Assembly (NCBI GenBank): GCA_038087015.1
Contig: JASBNA010000060.1
Location: 62,001-126,000, forward strand
Direction: 5' to 3'
Length of the DNA stretch: 64,000 nucleotides
DNA from: Cerrena zonata
Lineage: Eukaryota > Basidiomycota > Agaricomycetes > Polyporales > Cerrenaceae
Under the pieces are notes generated by a model that had not been told where the DNA came from, searched no databases, and saw only the letters and a program-made list of their open reading frames with translations. Positions 9,973-20,687 of the stretch are shown here, piece by piece. The stretch's first letter is position 1; each line of letters begins with the position of its first letter. Both the position numbers and the translations under genes were made by a program.

Positions 9973-12428
9973 TTATCGCTTTTTGCGAAACCAATTAACA
10001 AACTTATTGTTCTTTCCTCTATTCAGTTTAATACTATTATCGTCGAGATTGCCGTCATTTGATATACCTGGAGCTAAATCCAGCAAGATTAATGAAAATG
10101 ATTTTGATTTTGAATGGCGTCCTCTTGGAGATTCAATTGTACTTGAACATACTGGTGGAGGTTGTGTTATAGTACTTGAAACCAGAGATTTTCTTATATA
10201 AGAAGAAAAAAATGATGATGGATTAGGGTGTTCTTTATCTTTACCATAAAGAGACTTTCTTCTTTCAGAGTACAGGTTTTTGAATGAAGGAATTTGAGTT
10301 GATTTTAAGATTTTTTCTTCGGATGGGGAAAGAGGTCTTCTTGGTCCAGCCTTTTTAGGAGAAGATTTTGGAGATGCCATCGATGAATTATCTGGGGTGA
10401 AAGGAGGTTGAGGGCCATCGATTATTTCTGTAGGTGGTGTAGTAGTCTTTGTGGGTATAGGAACTTTGATTGGAGTTGGTTTTTTTTTAATGGGGGTGAT
10501 TCTTTAATTTCAGAAACTTCATTTAAAGGTTTTGAAATTATTGGAGAGTCAATTGAATCTTCATCGACTTGCTTGAAAGTAGAATTAGTAGAAGAAGAGA
10601 AGTAACGTCACCATCTTTACTAATGACAATTGAAGGCATCATATTATCTGAATTATTATTTTGAAGTTTATTCTTCAATTTTTTCAAATTTGAATTATCA
10701 TTCAGAGAAATTAATGATGAATGATCGGTCGAGGCTTCATTTGTAGAAAGCACAGTAGACGACACATCAGAAGTTACACTGATTGGACTATTAGAAATAT
10801 TTTTGGTGGCCAATATATTTGATTGTTGATGATTTTGTTGATGATTTTGTTGATGATTTTGTTGATGATTTTGTTTTTGATCTGGTTGAGATTGGGGGTT
10901 GGTTAAAGGATTTGATTCTGGAGGTTTTGAACTCAACAGAGCAATTGTAATATTTTTCATCATTGGTTGGTGACGTAGGAGTTTCATAAATTGATTTTTT
11001 TTCTGAAGGATTAAATAATATATTATCGACGTTTTTTTCATGATCATAATTTCTTGATTCTTGTTTAAATCTTGATTCTTGAAATTTAACATTTCTTTTC
11101 AGATTTGATTTAAGACTTGGTAAACTTGAAGAATGTCCTAAAGATTTCGAGAGAATTTCTCTTGGAGTAACTGGAGAATTTGAATCATTTAAATTCAAAT
11201 TTTGACCACTACTATTTGATCTAACAAGATTAATACTTTCAGAAGAAGAAAATTTAAGGGCATTGGTAATTTTGAAAGATTGATCATAGAAAGATTGATA
11301 ACGATTTGCTTTTGCTCCTGATCTTTTTGAAGTTGGGGTTGAGTTATTTAATTGATTAGTAACTGATGAATTATTTGATTCTTTTGAAGAATTTGACAAA
11401 GTTTTTTCAATTAAATGATGATTTAATTTATGACTGTTAATACTACCAACACGATTAATATTCGAATTACTTTTCAAACTTGAATTTGAAGAATTAGCCG
11501 AATCGTTTGAGTATATTAAAGCATCTTGAGGATTAGTGAAAAGGTCTTTTGTATCTCCTTCAATTTCATCATCATCATTAGTATTAAGATTATTATTTTC
11601 ATCATCTTCTTCGATTGAATCGGAAGTTTTTTCTTGAATTGGTTGTTGAAATAGGGTGATATGATTTGGAATGGATAATGGAGACGAATTAAAAGAATTT
11701 GAGGCATTATTTTTGAAAAATGGCGAAGGAGAAGCCAAAAAATCATCTTCATGATCATTTTGACCAAAAATATCATGAGGTAACAGGCCAGATCTTCTAT
11801 GGGTATTATGATGAGTTGAATGATCACCAATATGTAAGTTTGCATTTAAGATTTCATCTAAATCAATGACTGCATCGGGGACATTTTCATTATTCATATT
11901 AGTTTCTTCAGTTAAAAAAAATTTTGTTCTTGGAGTATTTGAAGTTGACATTGCATGGCGATGATTTAATTTAATTGGAGAATTTAAATTGTGGGTTCTA
12001 TTTTTCAGATTTGAAGAAGTGAAATAACGAGGAGGAGTGGAAACATTCATTAAATCAGGAGTTTTATTGGGGAAAGCAAAATCTGAAGAAGTTGGTTTAT
12101 TAGTGAAATCATCTTCATTATTAAAATGGAAATGTTTATCAAGATAAGATTTTTCTGGAGCAGAGCCAGTATTAATATTATTTTGATTATTTTGATCACT
12201 TTTTTGATTAGAAACATTATAAGAATGAGAATGATTATGCAGAGAAGATGCAGAGGTTTAGCACCGTTTGGAGGAGAGAAAAGACCAAGACCCATGATAT
12301 CGAAATCACCCGAGATGGCAGCAGAGCCGTCTGTGTCGATGGTTTTGGCGTCTTATAGCCGAAGGAGTGGCTGAAACCGACAAATTGGTATTTGAATTAG
12401 AAAACAGAGTATCTATAGGAGAAGACAT
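9973..12428 (-). pseudogene. Disordered Ser/Asn-rich protein gene with five frame breaks
   Basis: One long protein of about 818 residues can be followed from the ATG at 12428 to the stop at 9973 only by changing frame five times. The breaks lie near 12353 (one base too many), 12257-12259 (one A too few), 10930-10960 (one too many), 10598-10602 (one too few) and the T9 run at 10480-10488 (one too few). The net change restores the frame exactly. The protein is low-complexity, rich in S, N, T and P, with a QNHQ repeat and a conserved-looking NRYQSFYDQSFKITNAL block. A following LKRNVKFQ fits the RVxF motif that docks protein phosphatase 1. The C-terminal half has PSFKNLYSERRKSLYG and a basic end. 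I do not recognise the family with confidence. The regular composition argues for a working gene with sequence errors, though true decay is possible. Confidence 0.6.
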
Positions 12429-13319
12429 TTTTAAATCGGATAAATCATCAAAACAACAACACAACAATCAAGGGAAAGATTTTATAAAAGAATGAACGCC
12501 AACTTAGAAGCAGCAAGTAACCTTTAATAGATGATAAAAGTTATAATCAGAGGTAGCCGCCGAGGCAAATAACAGGTTATTAAAAAAACAAAAATAAAAC
12601 ACACCCACTTGACGCTTCACACACACCAATATAAGGAAGGACTGAAGTTGGAAGTATAACAAGGGGTGAAACGAAACACCTTTAAGAAACGAATGTGAAT
12701 GAAAGCAGTCCAGTCCAGCTGTTGATGAAGAAAGAAGAAGTAGGCTAAAATAGCTTCTCAAATTTTTAAGGGGAAGCTCAGTTGGACTCAATTTTTTTTA
12801 CTTTTTTTTGTTTTTATTGAGACAAGCACAAAAAGCGGTAAAAAACGCCTAAAAAGACTATTTTATTAAAGTTTGCTGGTTGGTATACAAGAGATGAGAA
12901 AGATCTATAAGGAGGTAATACCGTAGTGGGATAAGCAGTGGACGGAGTGGGATAAGCAGTGAACTGAGTGGGTTGGATAAGAAGAGTAGAGTCCAATAGT
13001 AATCCTACGGTAGTCAGTCAAGAGTGTAAGTACCAGAACCCGGTTAGTGACTGATACAGAGTGGAGGTCCGATGATGGTTTGTATCACTAGAGCTTCTTT
13101 CTTTTGATTTAGTAGAAGGGGGAGGGTGAAATCTAACGTAAGAGAAGGATTTACTGGTGCCGTAGACTATGTGAAGGATGGTCCCTGACAATAGAGATCC
13201 AGACACTTGACTTGTCGTGGTATACTTATCCTGTTGTATACTTACCTTGTGGTACCGTTGTATCGTTGTATCTCTTGATATGCTCACTACACTATGGTCA
13301 GAGGTAACGAAAATCTCAT
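12429..13319. other. Intergenic region with a short tandem repeat, no gene seen
   Basis: Promoter side of the disordered-protein gene and downstream side of SPB1. The short minus-strand ORFs here have no start context or recognisable sequence and look like chance. A roughly 21-bp tandem repeat built on AGTGGGATAAGCAGTG lies at 12925-12961, with a third partial copy to about 12980. A second loosely repetitive stretch (GTATACTTA / TTGTAT units) lies at 13216-13275. Confidence 0.7.
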
Positions 13320-13705
13320 CACCGAAATGAAATTGATGAATTTCGTCTTGATATTTGTCAGATACCTGCGCTAATGGCTATTGACCAACAATAGCATCCT
13401 CAAACTATATTGAGGAACTATTGTTCTTTTTAGTGTAGAGCTCCGCATATGGTCTGCCTTGACTGGTTGAGCAACAGGGAAACTTGTAGCTAATCCTTGA
13501 CTCAACCACCGTACATATTTCATCATGGTATGAACCCCTGAGATGGTGGTCTTTGGTGCTTAACTTCGTTAATGGTCGAAAAGGCTCTTAATTGGGACCT
13601 TGTCCGTTTTGGGTTAAATTCCTGAAACTGGGCGGCACGGGTGCAGGCTTCCCCATCGGGGGTCCGTGTCGAAAACACGCGTTTGCGACACCGCTGCCGC
13701 TTTGG
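13320..13705. ncRNA. Candidate structured RNA or regulatory hairpin block
   Basis: Several perfect stems crowd this 385-bp stretch. CGAAAT/ATTTCG lies at about 13323-13345. AACAATAG/CTATTGTT (13387-13394 with 13418-13425) encloses CCTCAA/TTGAGG (13398-13403 with 13410-13415). TGGTTGAG/CTCAACCA (13464-13471 with 13501-13508) encloses ACAGG-GAAA-CTTGT with a GNRA loop. GCGGCA/TGCCGC (13632-13637 with 13695-13700) encloses CCCC-ATC-GGGG and GTGTCG/CGACAC (13666-13671 with 13686-13691). The last block is strikingly GC-rich for this DNA. No ORF competes. I could not match it to RNase P, MRP, SRP, U1-U6 or 5S RNA, nor tell the strand. Confidence 0.3.
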
Positions 13706-13763
13706 TCTACATTACTGTCACTATTACTATAATATTAAATACTATCATATTACTATAGATTAT

Positions 13764-16217
13764 CTACTTCTTATGTTTTTTGGCTATTCTCTTTAATGCC
13801 CTTTGCTCGTTCTTCATGACACCGTCAACCATCTTATACTTACCTTTAACCCCCTTAGGTCTACCGCTCAAACCTCTATTACCACCTTTAGCAACAACCA
13901 AGGTAGTTTTTGGTTTATGTTGTTGTTTCTTGGTTAATTTCTTCATTAATTTCTCGATTTCTTCGGCCTTGTCTCTTTCTGATTTGCCTCCGTCTTCGTT
14001 GATTAAATCACTCTTCTTCTTCAATTTTTCTAATCTTCTTAATGCTCTCATTTTCTTACGTCCTTGTGCTTCTAAGACCTTTTTAATTGGTCTAGCATTC
14101 AATTGTTTTTGTTTTTCTTTGATGGCTAAAGCGGCCTCCTTGGTGATGGGCTTGTTGATCTTACTGTGTTTCTTTTCGTCGTCAATAAACCATTCGGGTA
14201 ATTCGTCTTGATCTCTAAAGGAATATTTATTAATCCCTTCATTAATTAAGTCATTCTTGTTCTTATGGCCCAATGCTACTTGATGGGCTAAAGTCATTGC
14301 TTCCACGGTAGCAAGATCCACTTTTTGTTGATGGTCTTTGGCTTTAGCAAATTCTTTGGCTCTACTCACATGTTCTTCATCTTCAGAATCAGAATCAACT
14401 TCACTCATTCCTTCTTCTTCTGCTGGAACAATTTCAAAATCACTGTCGTCTTTACTTTCTTCATCTGAACTATCAACTTCTTCAATTTTGTTCACTGGTG
14501 CTTCTTCCTTTGGTGCCATTTCTTTTAATAATTCATCATCTCCTAAGTCATTAAATATAGAATCAGATGCGAAAAATACTTTGGCATTCTTAGATAATTC
14601 ATCCTTCTTTCTCTTTTCATTAACTAACTGCTTAATATGGTCATCGTCATCAGAATCAGATTCAGAATCTTCTTCCATTTCATAATCTTTGGCTTCTTCT
14701 TCGTCACTTTGATCCAGCTTGATTCCATCCCATGCTTCATCGTCGGCATCTCCTCTAGCAATCTTGGCCCGGTAATTAGCATCTCTTTCCGATCTTCTTT
14801 GTTGGTATGATTGATACATATCATCTAATTGAGTTTCTAATTCGTCTACCTCATCAGCAGAATCTTCTTCTTCTTTATCTCCAACGTTGATCTCATTATC
14901 TCTTATAAGGTCTTCATCATTGAAAACCATTCTTTTCTTCCCCTTGGATAATTTATCTAATTCTCCAGTTTTAGTAGCAGTCTTCAAATTAAATAATGAT
15001 TCGCTACCAATTTGAGCAGCTTCAATACCAATGTTCATATCACTTAACATATTCATTTGCATTCTTTGAATCTCTTTTTGTTTGGATTCATTGGCATGTT
15101 TCTTTGCTCTCTTTAATTTTTGTTTTTGTTTATCAGTTAAATCTTGTAACTCTTTTTGAATTTGTTGCTCTTCAGTTAATGATTCAACTTCAATTTGTTT
15201 CTCTTCTTCTTTGACTTCTAATCCTAAGATATCTCTGGCTTCTTTACGAAACTTAAGAATATGCTTAAATTCCTTTTTACCTAAAACTTTTAAATCTTTA
15301 AAACATTCTTGTAATTCAGGAGTGAAAGTTTTCAATTTTTTCAATATCTTCCATTCGTGATCGCTTTTATCTTCTGGTTCAGTTAATTTATTTAAATCTC
15401 CCAATGCATTGATTGGCTCTTCATTTCTAATAAATTCTTGTATTGGCATTTCATGATATAATAAATAATCTCCTTCTTCATAACCTTCTCTCTTTCTGGT
15501 TTTCTTCTCAGGATTGAATACTTTGGCTTCATTATTTTTTTTACCTTCTCCTACTTCTTCAAAAACTTCTCTTGGATCCAATAATCTTGGATCTAATTTC
15601 TTTGGTGCCTTAAACCCTTTACAAACAACAAAAATTTCCGCAGATACATTACGGGATGCTGGTGGTTTGGTAGCCTCAACTTTTTCAAATAATTGTTGAA
15701 ATACCCACATTAAATTATTATAATCTCTTGATCTGAAAACTTTGGTTACAAATGTACCTCCACTAACTAAATTTTCAACAGCTAATTTTAATGCTTGTAA
15801 TGTTAATTGAGATTGGGTGAATGCATCTTGAACCCATCCTAAACCAACGTTTGGAGCACCATCATGTAAAACAGTATCTGCTTTCCATGTCTTCATATGT
15901 CCTCTTAACTTAGATCTACAATCTTCAGTAGTAATATCAGATTGGAATGTTATGCAATTTGGTAATGGTTTGATCGGAACAATATCAACACCAATAATCA
16001 AAGAGTTGATTGGACATAAGTTAGAAGCCACTTGACACCATGACCCTGGAGCTGCACAAAGATCAATAACAACCTTGGATTTTTCTAAAAAATGCCCATA
16101 TTTTTCATTTATTTGAATGATTTTGAAAGACGAACGTGCACGATACCCCTTTTCTTTCGCAAGGAAATAGTACCTATCCAAACGACCTTTACTATTCTTT
16201 TTCTGTGTTTTACCCAT
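13764..16217 (-). CDS. SPB1: 27S pre-rRNA 2'-O-ribose methyltransferase Spb1
   Basis: An 817-residue nucleolar AdoMet-dependent methyltransferase for 60S ribosome biogenesis, which methylates the A-loop guanosine of 25S rRNA. The N-terminus GKTQKKNSKGRLDRYYFLAK is nearly invariant in the family. It is followed by the FtsJ/RrmJ domain (about residues 20-210), with AdoMet motif VVIDLCAAPGSWCQVAS and the catalytic-lysine region. A middle acidic segment (about 480-610, with runs of E, D and S) and the basic C-terminal Spb1 domain, ending in a Lys-rich nucleolar tail, complete the usual architecture. The start is the ATG at 16217. Two codons upstream would begin at a TTG and are not used. Confidence 0.96.
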   Translation of the reverse strand: MGKTQKKNSKGRLDRYYFLAKEKGYRARSSFKIIQINEKYGHFLEKSKVVIDLCAAPGSWCQVASNLCPINSLIIGVDIVPIKPLPNCITFQSDITTEDCRSKLRGHMKTWKADTVLHDGAPNVGLGWVQDAFTQSQLTLQALKLAVENLVSGGTFVTKVFRSRDYNNLMWVFQQLFEKVEATKPPASRNVSAEIFVVCKGFKAPKKLDPRLLDPREVFEEVGEGKKNNEAKVFNPEKKTRKREGYEEGDYLLYHEMPIQEFIRNEEPINALGDLNKLTEPEDKSDHEWKILKKLKTFTPELQECFKDLKVLGKKEFKHILKFRKEARDILGLEVKEEEKQIEVESLTEEQQIQKELQDLTDKQKQKLKRAKKHANESKQKEIQRMQMNMLSDMNIGIEAAQIGSESLFNLKTATKTGELDKLSKGKKRMVFNDEDLIRDNEINVGDKEEEDSADEVDELETQLDDMYQSYQQRRSERDANYRAKIARGDADDEAWDGIKLDQSDEEEAKDYEMEEDSESDSDDDDHIKQLVNEKRKKDELSKNAKVFFASDSIFNDLGDDELLKEMAPKEEAPVNKIEEVDSSDEESKDDSDFEIVPAEEEGMSEVDSDSEDEEHVSRAKEFAKAKDHQQKVDLATVEAMTLAHQVALGHKNKNDLINEGINKYSFRDQDELPEWFIDDEKKHSKINKPITKEAALAIKEKQKQLNARPIKKVLEAQGRKKMRALRRLEKLKKKSDLINEDGGKSERDKAEEIEKLMKKLTKKQQHKPKTTLVVAKGGNRGLSGRPKGVKGKYKMVDGVMKNEQRALKRIAKKHKK

Positions 16218-16416
16218 GGTCAACTATATTATCTTTAAAGAAATTAATGTACTTGGTCCTTGATGCCTTTTTATTTGATGAGATGAGCCTTAAAAAAAAA
16301 AAAATTCTACTCATCTTTCGCTCTTTACAAAAAAAAAAAAAAATCGTCTCCTGCACACAACCCGGTCTGCAAAAGAAAAGTATATAACCAACGTCTATAT
16401 TTCAACACTAAACAGT

Positions 16417-19400
16417 CTATAAAACCCATTCGCTGAGCTTTTCTCGGTCTGAGCTCAAGTCAATGATGTTTGTGTCAATGGTATTGATGTTACTTTCATT
16501 ACATAAAACACAAACCTTCAACATTATATCGTCAACTTCTTTTTTATTTGCAACCGAAGAGTTTCTTTTGAAATCTTGGAACACCTTCTTGAACCGGTAG
16601 TCACCCTTCAGTTTGAGATAGTATCTCACAAGACATTCTTTGTGGAAGTTATGGTGACAATTTGCAAAACAGATAAAGTTTTTATCGATCAATAAGTTAT
16701 GACAAAGCTTACATGATTCACCAGGTTCAATAATAGTGTAGATCTTGCCCTTGTTGTGATTAGAAGTTGAATCCTTGATTTGTTCTTTCAATTGATGGGC
16801 AATCTTCGATGACTCTTGCATTTCTAGTGTAAGTTGATTGATTCTATTATTATATTGATTTAAAGAGGAAACAATTTCGTCCTTGAAATTATTAATCATG
16901 ATGGATTCAGGGAAAAGAGGTAACAAGTCTTTCAAAGACAAAACATTGGAGTTAGCTTTATTTGAATATGAGGAGTTCAACAAATACTTCAAAACTTTAT
17001 TCAACTTGGATTGTTCATTCTGGCTTAAAAGTTCTCGATCTTTCGATGAGTCTCCAGTTAAGGACTGTAATAAGTTATTGGTTATATCTTTGACACTATC
17101 CTGATCGCTCAAAGTCTTTTCGGTATCTTTGTCAGTGCTCAAGACATCAAAGTCATGTATGCCATCAATTGTATCTAGTATTTTATAAGACTTCCCATTG
17201 CAAATGCCTTCGATTAAATGCTTAGCAAATAACATCCAAAGCTTTTTCCTTGAACTGAAGCTTTCTTCCTCTAATTTTATTTTCCCCACATATTCAATAT
17301 TTTCCTCCTGCATCAGTGTTCTTATAAATGAATTCGTAATCATCATGATCTTTTGAGTCCAGTTCATTGGAAACGTATTCATCATGGCGCTTCAAAACCA
17401 ATTCGGCCAAGTCAGTTAAGTCATGCTTAAGTGCTAGTCTTAAGGCTTGTTCGAATAAGGTCATATCATTCATTAAAATTAAAATTGCAGGATGATATTG
17501 TTCATAACGTAAGCATAGTCTTAGAATTAAATCTGAATCATAAACTTGATTTTTCTTGGAAATCGTTTCATTTTTGATGTACGTCAAGACTTTAAGTAAT
17601 TGTTTGGTAATTAATTGAGAGGTCTGTGAAGATGATACCGGATAAGTTATCAACAATGAGCAATAGTAGTTAATTATAAATTCATTTTTAATACCTTTTT
17701 CAAATATTACCTTCAGTAAAAAATGGATGGTATGGTTTTCAAATAAAGGAATTGACTTGTTATTTTTGTTATAGGTTAAAATTGCTGGTAAAAGTTTTGT
17801 ATAATCTAAGTCATCAAATTTAAGCCAGGTCTCAATTGTAAGTTTTGGTTCATTCACCAATAACACAGTTGAATTCTTATAAATGACTTCTTTTGAATCC
17901 TCATGTTTAGTTTTATAAATTTTTATTAATGTTTGTAATGCTTGATCCCAACTGCTTATATCGATATAGTAATTTAAGATGAATTCATAATCTTTGATCA
18001 AATCAGCGAAAGCAATTAATTTGGAAGGATAATTAAGTTCTTTCATGATTTGGTAGATTGTTTTAGCGTCTAAGATCTTAAAATTTTCATTCAAAAAAAA
18101 TTGAAGTTGATTATCCAAAGATTCAAATAGATTAGTTTTATTGGATAATGTTTTAGAATCATCATCATGAGAATCTTCTTCCTTTCTGTTATTAACGGTT
18201 ATACTATTAATTTCGGTTTGTAGGTTATGAAGAACCCTTAGCATAAGCTCCACGATCCAACTAGATAAAACAATACTTCTAATTTTATTTTTTTCAATTT
18301 TGACCGATAAGTTAAATTTCACCATTAAATATTCAATCAATAAAGTTTCTGACATATAAGTTGGGCTTGATTTTGGTTTTGACGATAACGATTGCTGCAA
18401 ATTCAAAAGCATGAGGCAAATTTTTTCAAATGGTTCAGACAGTTCAGCCAAAACTCTAATACCTTTTATTTGAGAAGCTAATAGGCTAGAATCGAATTCT
18501 TCGTTTGAGTATTCTACTCCAAAGCCACCTTTCTGTAAGTAATCATAACCTTGTTTTATCAAGACCATGTCTTTTTTAAAAGGATTACTAACTTCTTGAG
18601 CAGCAAGACATTTTAATGCTTCTTCGTAATTACCTAGTTTATAATAGTTGAACCAAACCGAAACTGATTCATTAGAAATGATGATTTCATAAATGTTGTT
18701 ATTGGTGTATAACCAATAAGTAGAGGCCAAATTATCAGCTATTAAACCCAATACTTTTTCATCAGGATTAACTTTAGAAGAAAGATTGATGATTAAAGGG
18801 TCTGAATTGGATAATTTATTCAAAATAATCAAGCAATTTTTCAAATTATTTAACGAAATGAAATGATGGTTTGTGGAAATAAAAGAGTCTCTTGAAGAAG
18901 AAAGATTATAATTACCGATATTCAAGGATTCGCTTTGGGATAACATGAATTCAGGGTCATTCGATTGAATCTTTTTAGATGAGGGAATAACAATGTTATA
19001 ATTTTTCAAAGTAGAATCAAAAATGATTTTATTAGATGGATTATTTGTCATTGTGGAGGAGGAAGATTTGGTAGATGCAGAAGAAGGTGAAGAAGAAGAA
19101 GGTAATGACGAGATACGTGGGGGAATCTTGAACACTTTGACAAGTTCCGAGTACGAAGTTTCAAAGCAGTCCCAAGTTAATAATTGATTATCAATAACCA
19201 AATTGATTTGAATATTATTAGTGAATGTAAGACCAGCTATACGATTTGAATTTGAAGATGACAGCGAATATTTATAAACTTGCTTGATGTACTTATCATC
19301 TCTTTTATTTTCTTGGGTGAAGGGGTCGTGAGCTTTTAATAAAGCGATATAAACTGTACCATCACTAGAACCAATTAAGAAATCCCCGGTCGTATTTTCA

Positions 19401-19858
19401 TAATGAGAGGCATTTAGATCGTACGGGAAAGTTATGAACTTGATATTTAAATTTTTGAAGCGGGAAATTATCTTAAACTTCGAGTAAGACTTATGCAAAT
19501 AATAGTAGTATTTATGATTAACCTGAATGATCAAATGTAATCCGTTCGGATGGACCCAGCTATTTGTAACCTGGTTACTATCGGAAAAAGGTGTTGGTAA
19601 GGGAACCAGCTTGACTTCTGATGGGTTTTCAAGATCAATTTTGTACAAGAACTCATTGGATATAAGATACATGATGTTATTTTGGACCTTCAATTGGCCA
19701 AGGGAGTTATTTAGATCAAACTGAAGTTGAACTTGTTCAACCTCGAAATTGGGCTGTTCATCATCGAACGCCAGCGACGCAGGAGTGGCGCCGGTACTTC
19801 CAGAGTACACCGAGTCTGACTTGATGGATTCCGAATGATCTATACCTTTTAGATCCAT
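16417..19858 (-). CDS. PEP3: Vps18/Pep3, HOPS/CORVET core subunit (one frame break)
   Basis: A vacuolar and endosomal tethering subunit with N-terminal beta-propeller, alpha-solenoid and C-terminal RING. The first frame (19858 to about 17305) carries the Vps18-type propeller, for example NSWVHPNGLHLIIQVNHKYY. The second frame continues through a solenoid to a C-terminal RING with ESCKLCHNLL, then CHHNFHKECLVRYYLK, then VCVLC. The two frames meet at a GGAGG run (about 17305-17311). Dropping one G gives NTDAEENIEYVGKIKLEEE, a natural junction, and a 1,146-residue protein, longer than Saccharomyces Pep3 because of Ser/Asn-rich insertions. Without that change the protein ends at residue 854 and loses the RING that HOPS needs. 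I treat it as a functional gene with a probable sequence error. Confidence 0.85.
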
Positions 19859-20130
19859 TGAATATGGTGTTGGACTGGGAGTTGAATTGGTTAGCGGTTA
19901 ATTTGATTTAGATTTAAGTGATCAAAAAAATAACCCCGGTACACCACCAAAGACCCAAACATCCCCAATAAACTACATTTATATAAACTTCTTCATTAAA
20001 GTCACCTTCAGTTCATTAAATATACTTCTTCAGATCGGATCTTCGGTTAATGGAATGGTCCCAACAGCTGTGACAAGTGATGACTACAGTAGCTGTCTTA
20101 CCGTTTACAGTTTTCAGTTATTTAACTTAG

Positions 20131-20180
20131 TTATTAGATCTTCAGTTATTAGATCTTCAGTAATTAGATCTTCAGTTATT
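20131..20180. repeat. 15-bp tandem repeat, about 3.3 copies
   Basis: Units of TTATTAGATCTTCAG at 20131-20145 and 20146-20160, one with a single change at 20161-20175, then a partial copy. It lies in the divergent region between VPS18 and SAC6. Confidence 0.92.
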
Positions 20181-20211
20181 CAATTGTGATAGTTTAGGAT
20201 AGTAATCCGAT

Positions 20212-20421
20212 TCAAAGTCTGTTTGTCACCACAAACGTATAAAGCTCAAGCACCTGTAGTTCCCCTGGTACATGTATTTGTTTATGTCTACTAACCCGTT
20301 TAACTAGCAGGAAGCCGTCTTCTCGTCTAACAACACAACCTCCAACAACAGCCATCCTCTTTTCACCTGTCCAGTAGCCACGTAACTCTTCCACACCCTT
20401 CAATCGGGCACCAATAGAGCC
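20212..20421 (-). pseudogene. Possible Nudix hydrolase fragment
   Basis: The minus-strand frame between stops reads GARLKGVEELRGYWTGEKRM, then AVVGGCVVRREDGFLLVKRV and SRHKQIHVPGE. The pattern (strand, charged turn, LLVKR, S-R-H, then P-G) resembles the first half of a Nudix fold such as a DIPP-type diphosphoinositol phosphatase. There is no Nudix box (G-x5-E-x7-R-E-x2-E-E) downstream in any frame that I could find, so at best this is a remnant. It might be chance: the ORF is short and has no good ATG except at the internal RMAVVGG methionine. Confidence 0.25.
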
Positions 20422-20687
20422 TTAATGCTGTTTCGATGGTTGAACCAGCAAAATTAGCAGTAAAAAAAGTTAAGGTGTACGGTCCTGCGATTATATACAG
20501 TCAGTTTGCTTGCCCCTTTCTTTCACAAAAACTTTTACCAAAGGCTCAGTGAGTGGTCATTAAATGTTGAAATTTTTATATGAACTTGTTTGAATTAATT
20601 GTACAATTATATCCATTCAATCCATATAATCGATATATTCCGGCTGGTTATAATCAAACGTCTGTTGCTTTACTGTCAATTGTAGTC

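Noticed and set aside
13238..13247. ATACTTACCT, identical to the 5' end of U1 snRNA
   Set aside because: No Sm site (A-T5-G type) or U1 stem-loop loops follow on the plus strand within 500 bp, so it is taken as chance or as part of the local TATACTTA repeats.
12504..13287. Three short minus-strand ORFs between the disordered-protein gene and SPB1
   Set aside because: No domain, no start context, and they overlap tandem-repeat sequence.
13556..13568. Minus-strand CGAAGTTAAGCACC, like the core of 5S rRNA
   Set aside because: The flanking 5S helices and the downstream GGGTGACC-type box are missing.
14338..14685. 115-codon plus-strand Ser-rich ORF
   Set aside because: It is the antisense of the acidic region of SPB1.
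20580..20687. 36-codon upstream extension of SAC6
   Set aside because: Not similar to any fimbrin N-terminus; the conserved start is the ATG at 20688.
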